A stretch of 5,781 nucleotides of DNA from an uncultured Demequina sp. (lineage in GTDB: Bacteria; Actinomycetota; Actinomycetes; Actinomycetales; Demequinaceae), in the NCBI GenBank assembly GCA_937925595.1, contig CALALQ010000221.1:1-5781 (forward strand), given 5' to 3'. Below the pieces are notes generated by a model. It was not told the origin of the DNA and did not search any database. It saw nothing but the letters and a program-made list of their open reading frames with translations. The position numbers were made by a program, and so were the translations under genes. Below, piece after piece: positions 1 through 3,114 of the stretch. Position 1 is the first letter of the stretch. Every line of letters begins with the position of its first letter.

Positions 1-993
1 CCCCGCCGTACTCACCGTGCGCCCCAGGTTGCCCTTCCTGTCCGACAGCACGTGCGCGTCCGCCGCCGGCACGTACAACCGCAGAGAGCGCTGCCGGCGC
101 ACCATCTGCGTCTTCGCGACTGTCAGATGAAGCTCCCGCTTCGTGCCGGGCACCGCGACCGTGATCGTGTCGCGGGTTTCGCGGACGACCATCGACGCGT
201 CGACGCCGATCATGTTCACCACGCTCTTGGACATGCGCGCCATGATCGACTCTTCGGTGTACGCCGCCCCGAGCCGGTAATCCCGCACGGGGCGGCCCAT
301 CGAGATCTCCCGGAACGACACTGTCGCCGCACGACCGCCTCGCGCGCTGGTCTCGACTCCCGCTCGAGCGAGGATCGCCTCGAACTCGACCCAGCTCCGT
401 GCTCGCGCGGCCGCCTTATCGATCTCCGTGCGCAGAAACTCCTTCGCCGACTCGCCTTTCAACACGCGATAGGTGTCCCGCATCGAGCGCCCCGTGGCAC
501 GTTCCGGCTTCGGAAGAACGCTCAGACCCGCGGCCACGCACAGCGCATCGCTCGCATCGCGGATGCCGCCGATGGTGCTCTTCACGACGCGGAACTTCTT
601 CCCCGACTCGAAGTTCACGGCGTTGAAGATGATGTGGTTGTGGACGTGCCCCTTATCCAGGTGCGTCGCGATCATGTACTCGTGCGAACCGCCGGTGATC
701 TGCTCGGCCAACTGCACACCGATGCGGTGCGCGAGCTCGGCCGTCATCCCCTCCTTGGGATCGAACGACTGGATGACGTGATGAGCGAGGACACCTCCCT
801 CGCGGGGCGCTGACACCCCGACCCTCGCGGCAGTCGCAGCGAACTGCTGAGCGACCGCCTTGAAGTCACCCGGGTCGATGACGGCGGCGTTCGTCGACAC
901 CCACAGACCCTCGCTCGTCGCATCCGGCCGCGCGATGTACGCCAGCGCCTTCGCCGGCGTCGACTTGATCTGCCCCATCTTCACGACAGCCAT
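1..993 (-). CDS. MobA/VirD2-family relaxase (MOBP-like), N-terminal 331 residues, cut by window edge
   Basis: This protein probably nicks one strand at oriT, stays bound to the 5' end through a tyrosine, and starts conjugative transfer. The frame is open from the ATG at 993-991 to the left edge, so the C-terminus is missing. Visible motifs are a tyrosine near the N-terminus (KALAYIARPD, Y19), which is the expected nucleophile position; HHVIQSF at 71-77, the second relaxase motif; and a histidine-rich metal-binding motif at 111-124 (HLDKGHVHNHIIFN; H111, D113, H116, H118, H120). These match the N-terminal catalytic domain of MobA/VirD2 relaxases (Pfam Relaxase, PF03432). The start is supported by GGAGGG at 1005-1000, six bases upstream, and by a one-base TGATG overlap with the stop of the upstream mobC-like gene, which implies translational coupling. 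The sequence after about residue 170 is not assigned; a primase or helicase domain could follow outside the window. Family assignment is firm; the MOBP subgroup is inferred. Confidence 0.93.
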   Translation of the reverse strand, partial: MAVVKMGQIKSTPAKALAYIARPDATSEGLWVSTNAAVIDPGDFKAVAQQFAATAARVGVSAPREGGVLAHHVIQSFDPKEGMTAELAHRIGVQLAEQITGGSHEYMIATHLDKGHVHNHIIFNAVNFESGKKFRVVKSTIGGIRDASDALCVAAGLSVLPKPERATGRSMRDTYRVLKGESAKEFLRTEIDKAAARARSWVEFEAILARAGVETSARGGRAATVSFREISMGRPVRDYRLGAAYTEESIMARMSKSVVNMIGVDASMVVRETRDTITVAVPGTKRELHLTVAKTQMVRRQRSLRLYVPAADAHVLSDRKGNLGRTVSTAG

Positions 994-1346
994 CAGTCAC
1001 CCTCCGGGACCTGGCTCAACGCCCGGGAGATGGATGCCTGCACCTGCGTCAACAGCATCCGCGCGGCACGCATCTCCTCGAAGGTCACACCCGACTCGGT
1101 GTTCACATGCCGCGCGATCTGGTTGATGTTGTTCCCGATCCGAGCGAGCTCCACACGCAGCACCGACGGGTCGAAAGCCACCCGCTGGACACGGACCTCA
1201 CCGTCCAACACCGCAGCGCGAGCGAACGGCTCGAACTTCCGCGCACCCGCTGCACGCATCCGACGCTCCACCCGCTCCCACTCCCCCGCAGAGAACGACA
1301 GCGCCTTGCGCACAGGCCGCGAACGGCCCGCCCGAGCTTCGCTCAT
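993..1346 (-). CDS. mobC: MobC-like relaxosome accessory protein
   Basis: This 117-residue protein probably binds oriT and helps the relaxase open or recognise the nick region. Residues 13-49 (RKALSFSAGEWERVERRM onward) look like a ribbon-helix-helix DNA-binding fold: a short strand followed by two amphipathic helices. Residues 67-82 (LARIGNNINQIARHVN) match the hallmark of the MobC family (PF05713), and a C-terminal helix follows (about 88-112). The start at 1346 is chosen because GAGGAG (1357-1352) sits five bases upstream. An in-frame ATG at 1403 would add 19 residues with no such site and would run into the inverted repeats. The gene is directly upstream of the relaxase and overlaps it by one base, the usual oriT-mobC-mobA order. 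Its own product may repress the promoter in the upstream gap, as accessory relaxosome proteins often do; that is inference. Confidence 0.88.
   Translation of the reverse strand: MSEARAGRSRPVRKALSFSAGEWERVERRMRAAGARKFEPFARAAVLDGEVRVQRVAFDPSVLRVELARIGNNINQIARHVNTESGVTFEEMRAARMLLTQVQASISRALSQVPEGD
1000..1005 (-). promoter_or_regulatory. Ribosome binding site of the relaxase gene
   Basis: GGAGGG on the minus strand lies six bases before the relaxase ATG and inside the last codons of mobC. It fixes the relaxase start and indicates coupled translation. Confidence 0.8.
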
Positions 1347-1351
1347 CGCAA

Positions 1352-1357
1352 CTCCTC
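1352..1357 (-). promoter_or_regulatory. Ribosome binding site that decides the mobC start
   Basis: GAGGAG on the minus strand lies five bases before the ATG at 1346-1344. It favours this start over the in-frame ATG at 1403. Confidence 0.8.
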
Positions 1358-1423
1358 TACCGGGATTGGGCTGGAAGCCCATGAAGCTCCCAGCGGGTAC
1401 CACCGGCGCCCCGCCGGCGGCCG

Positions 1424-1440
1424 CGATTGGCTACCAATCG
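1424..1440. repeat. Perfect inverted repeat, 7-base arms, 3-base spacer
   Basis: CGATTGG (1424-1430) and CCAATCG (1434-1440) are separated by CTA. The arms are perfect. The repeat lies in the putative oriT and could be a relaxase or MobC recognition hairpin. Confidence 0.85.
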
Positions 1441-1451
1441 CTATGCTTGCT

Positions 1452-1467
1452 ACCCCCCAAGGGGGGT
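1452..1467. repeat. C6/G6 inverted repeat, 7-base arms, AA spacer
   Basis: ACCCCCC (1452-1458) and GGGGGGT (1461-1467) are perfect inverted arms around AA. The two-base centre is too tight for an unstrained RNA loop, so a protein-binding site or a DNA cruciform is more likely than a terminator. There is no T-tract on either side. Confidence 0.85.
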
Positions 1468-1542
1468 CATCTCCCGCACTTCTCGGGAAGGTACTCGTTT
1501 CCAAATTGCGTTTTGGGAATTGCTACCGTCCTGCTCAGCCAC

Positions 1543-1560
1543 CCCGCTCGATCGAGGGGG
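1543..1560. repeat. Near-perfect 18-base palindrome upstream of the 98-residue ORF
   Basis: The core CTCGATCGAG (1547-1556) is a perfect palindrome, and the flanking CCC/GGG extend it to 1543-1560 with one mismatched pair (1546/1557). It ends 13 bases before the ribosome binding site of the plus-strand gene, which suits an operator or a translational control hairpin. Confidence 0.7.
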
Positions 1561-1573
1561 CGAGGCAGGTATG

Positions 1574-1579
1574 GGAGGA
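1574..1579 (+). promoter_or_regulatory. Ribosome binding site of the 98-residue ORF
   Basis: GGAGGA lies nine bases before the ATG at 1589. The in-frame ATG at 1571 overlaps this site and is not the likely start. Confidence 0.65.
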
Positions 1580-1588
1580 ACATCGGCG

Positions 1589-1885
1589 ATGACGATCGAT
1601 CAGGACATCGAGGAACTGCTCCGGCAGGACGAGGCCCTGCTGAAGGCGAAACGTAGGCGCCTGAAGGCGTTCGGCGGGGCGATTGATGAGCTGCGCCAGT
1701 CGACGAGTACCGCGGCGCAGCTCGCGGCGGAGATGGTCGCCGCAGGCGACCTGTCACGCGTCGACCTCGGTCGCGTGTTCAAACTCACCCGGGCCGAGAA
1801 GTCGGCTCTGCTGGGTGGCCGCAACGAGTCGGCCGCGCCCACGTCAGAGGATGGCCCGGACGATCAGAGCGACCCGCTCGACTAG
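1589..1885 (+). CDS. Small helical protein of unknown function, divergent from mobC
   Basis: I do not recognise a family for this 98-residue protein. Residues 3-37 form a long charged amphipathic helix with a KRRR cluster at 21-24 and probable coiled-coil character. Residues 40-75 could be three short helices ending in DLSRVDLGRVFKLTRAEKSA, which loosely resembles a helix-turn-helix pattern. Residues 79-98 are an acidic, probably disordered tail. There is no signal peptide or membrane segment. The start is set by GGAGGA nine bases upstream, although the frame is open further back to 1427. It faces mobC across the putative oriT, so a regulator or an extra relaxosome component is plausible but unproven. 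The coding reality rests on the ribosome site, sensible helical composition and lack of a better ORF on the other strand. Confidence 0.7.
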   Translation: MTIDQDIEELLRQDEALLKAKRRRLKAFGGAIDELRQSTSTAAQLAAEMVAAGDLSRVDLGRVFKLTRAEKSALLGGRNESAAPTSEDGPDDQSDPLD

Positions 1886-1896
1886 TCCGATCAGTC

Positions 1897-1916
1897 CGGG
1901 CGGGCATCCCGTCCCG
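1897..1916 (+). terminator. Terminator-like hairpin after the 98-residue ORF
   Basis: CGGGCGGG (1897-1904) pairs with CCCG-T-CCCG (1908-1916) around a CAT loop, with one bulged T. The hairpin starts 11 bases after the stop codon at 1883-1885. No T-tract follows, so intrinsic termination is possible but not certain; GC-rich actinobacteria often lack the tract. Confidence 0.45.
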
Positions 1917-1927
1917 TGACCCCCTGA

Positions 1928-1978
1928 CCACCTGTGGACGGCCTGAGCCACCTTCGGGCTCCACCCGCCCACAGGTGG
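1928..1978. repeat. Long-range inverted repeat with a nested hairpin
   Basis: CCACCTGTGG (1928-1937) and CCACAGGTGG (1969-1978) are perfect 10-base arms. After one mismatched pair, CGG (1939-1941) pairs with CCG (1965-1967). Inside, GAGCC (1945-1949) can pair with GGCTC (1957-1961). The element fills the gap before the membrane protein gene, about 46 bases upstream of its ATG. It could be an operator, an attenuator-like leader fold or a second terminator. The 1886-2023 gap contains no gene that I can support. Confidence 0.7.
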
Positions 1979-2023
1979 ACAGCGGGACCCCACACTCACC
2001 ACCCAGCCGCGAAAGACCACGCC

Positions 2024-2542
2024 ATGCAGTCATCCTCCGCGACCGACGTCGCCGTCGCCTTCGAGACCGACTGGGCCGCGTGGGGCTTCGGCCTCGCGAT
2101 CGCCATCCTCGTCCTCGCCATCGTCTGGGCGAGCGTCAACGGCTACGTCGCAGCGGCAGTCTCAGACGGGTTCGAGGACAGAGCGGCGACCGCCGCGTGG
2201 GTCGTGTGGGGGCTGTTCAGCCTCGCGAGCCTCACGGCGCTGCTCGTCGTTCCCGGGATGATCATGCGGCACATCCCCTCGCAGCCCGACGTCGCCTGGG
2301 TCTTCTACCCCAGCCTCGCCGGCGCCGCCGCCCTCGGCATCTGGGGGCTCCTCAGCGACATCCGGCTTATGCGCTGGAGTCGATGGATCGGCGCACTCAG
2401 CCTCGCCCTCGGCGCCCTCGCAGGCGCCGCGACCGATTGGCTGAACCGGGTCGCGTCGAGCATCCCCACCTCCGTACCCGCCCTCATCGGGCTCATCATC
2501 CTCGGCGCCCTAATCCTCGTCCTGTGGGCCAGGGAGAGATGA
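2024..2542 (+). CDS. Integral membrane protein, about five transmembrane segments, function unknown
   Basis: I do not recognise this 172-residue protein. Hydrophobic stretches lie at about 19-42, 58-81, 91-113, 119-138 and 149-168. The loop with MRH (81-83) and the segment RLMRWSR (114-120) carry most of the positive charge, and the protein ends in WARER. By the positive-inside rule the C-terminus may be cytoplasmic. No catalytic motif is visible. The ATG at 2024 is preferred over the in-frame ATG at 1934, because the extra 30 residues would read through the inverted repeat and are proline/histidine-rich. The ribosome site is weak (GAAAG, 2011-2015), so the start is moderately sure. The stop TGA overlaps the ATG of the nuclease gene by four bases (ATGA), so the two are coupled and probably act together. 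A holin-like, transporter-like or immunity role cannot be chosen from sequence. Confidence 0.82.
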   Translation: MQSSSATDVAVAFETDWAAWGFGLAIAILVLAIVWASVNGYVAAAVSDGFEDRAATAAWVVWGLFSLASLTALLVVPGMIMRHIPSQPDVAWVFYPSLAGAAALGIWGLLSDIRLMRWSRWIGALSLALGALAGAATDWLNRVASSIPTSVPALIGLIILGALILVLWARER

Positions 2543-3114
2543 GAACACGATCCCGGACTCTCCGGAGGGACGGCCAACGCTCCCGCTCGTGGACGATCAC
2601 CACGACGGCAGCCCTGGCCGCCACCCTCACCGCGGTCTGCGCAGGGTGCGCGCCAGAACCCTCCCCCACCCACCCCTCGGAGCCGCCCTCGGAGCGAGCC
2701 GTTGTCGACGCCGTCGTCGACGGGGACACATTCAGGATCGCCACGGCGAACGGTTTAGTTCGCGTGCGCATCATCGGCATCGATACCCCCGAAATCGGTC
2801 GCGACGGCGCGGCGAGTGAGTGCTACGCCGAGCAAGCTCGCGACGAGCTCGACCGGCTCATCTACGGCCACACCGTGGAACTCTTCACCGACCCCACGCA
2901 AGCCGAGACCGACAAGTACGGTCGACTCCTGCGGCACGTGTACGTCGACGGCGTGAACGTCGCGCTCACCGAGCTGGAGGCCGGCGCCGGCCGCGAATAC
3001 ACCTACGACAAGCCCTACGCCGGGCAAGACGATTACCGCGCCGCAGAGCGCACAGCTACCGCGGCGAAGCGCGGAAAATGGGGCAGCTGCCCGACGGAAT
3101 CTTCGGCACCCTAG
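2539..3114 (+). CDS. Exported staphylococcal-nuclease-like (thermonuclease) protein
   Basis: This 191-residue protein should cleave DNA or RNA with calcium outside the membrane. An arginine-rich N-terminus (seven Arg in 18 residues) precedes a hydrophobic segment at about 19-33 and then CAGC (34-37). C37 could be a lipidated cysteine, but C at -3 is not the usual L/V/I, so a cleaved or anchored signal is also possible. A Pro/Ser-rich linker (39-52) leads to the SNase domain (54-184). Active-site residues align with the staphylococcal enzyme: D61 and D63 in VVDGDTF (D19, D21), R77 (R35), D82 and E85 in IDTPE (D40, E43), and R129 in DKYGR (R87). The domain therefore looks catalytically intact. 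The ATG overlaps the upstream membrane gene stop (ATGA). C95 and C184 could form a disulfide. The stop overlaps the convergent helicase gene stop. Confidence 0.92.
   Translation: MRTRSRTLRRDGQRSRSWTITTTAALAATLTAVCAGCAPEPSPTHPSEPPSERAVVDAVVDGDTFRIATANGLVRVRIIGIDTPEIGRDGAASECYAEQARDELDRLIYGHTVELFTDPTQAETDKYGRLLRHVYVDGVNVALTELEAGAGREYTYDKPYAGQDDYRAAERTATAAKRGKWGSCPTESSAP

Larger units (their letters stand above)
1347..1588. other. Putative oriT and divergent promoter region
   Basis: This 242-base gap between the divergent mobC and 98-residue ORF holds no convincing gene. It contains a dense set of inverted repeats: a 10-base palindrome CCGCCGGCGG (1411-1420), a 7-base-arm repeat (1424-1440), a C6/G6 hairpin (1452-1467), a weak TCCCG/CGGGA pair (1472-1488) and a near-palindrome (1543-1560). 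GCTACC occurs three times (1430, 1449, 1522). Bases 1497-1525 are clearly AT-richer than the flanks. An origin of transfer is expected just upstream of mobC-relaxase modules and typically has this make-up, so oriT is the best reading. The exact nick site is not identified. Promoters for both genes should lie here, but no clear -35/-10 pair stands out. Confidence 0.55.

Noticed and set aside
52..813. 253-residue plus-strand reading frame
   Set aside because: It lies antisense to the relaxase, whose frame carries clear conserved motifs. The plus frame is His/Arg-rich, with no recognisable domain, as expected for a shadow frame in GC-rich DNA.
1347..1403. N-terminal extension of the MobC-like protein to the ATG at 1403
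   Set aside because: No ribosome site precedes it, the 19 extra residues are low in conserved character, and GAGGAG sits at ideal distance before the ATG at 1346.
1442..1447. TATGCT as a plus-strand -10 box
   Set aside because: It fits the loose TANNNT form, but no -35 hexamer is found at 16-18 bases upstream, and it would fall between two inverted repeats.
1427..1588. Upstream extension of the 98-residue ORF
   Set aside because: The extended frame reads through the inverted repeats of the putative oriT, and its residues look non-coding. GGAGGA supports the ATG at 1589.
1975..2538. Long plus frame upstream of the nuclease start
   Set aside because: It overlaps the membrane protein gene in another frame and is extremely Arg-rich without hydrophobic segments. 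The nuclease starts at the coupled ATG at 2539 with its export signal.
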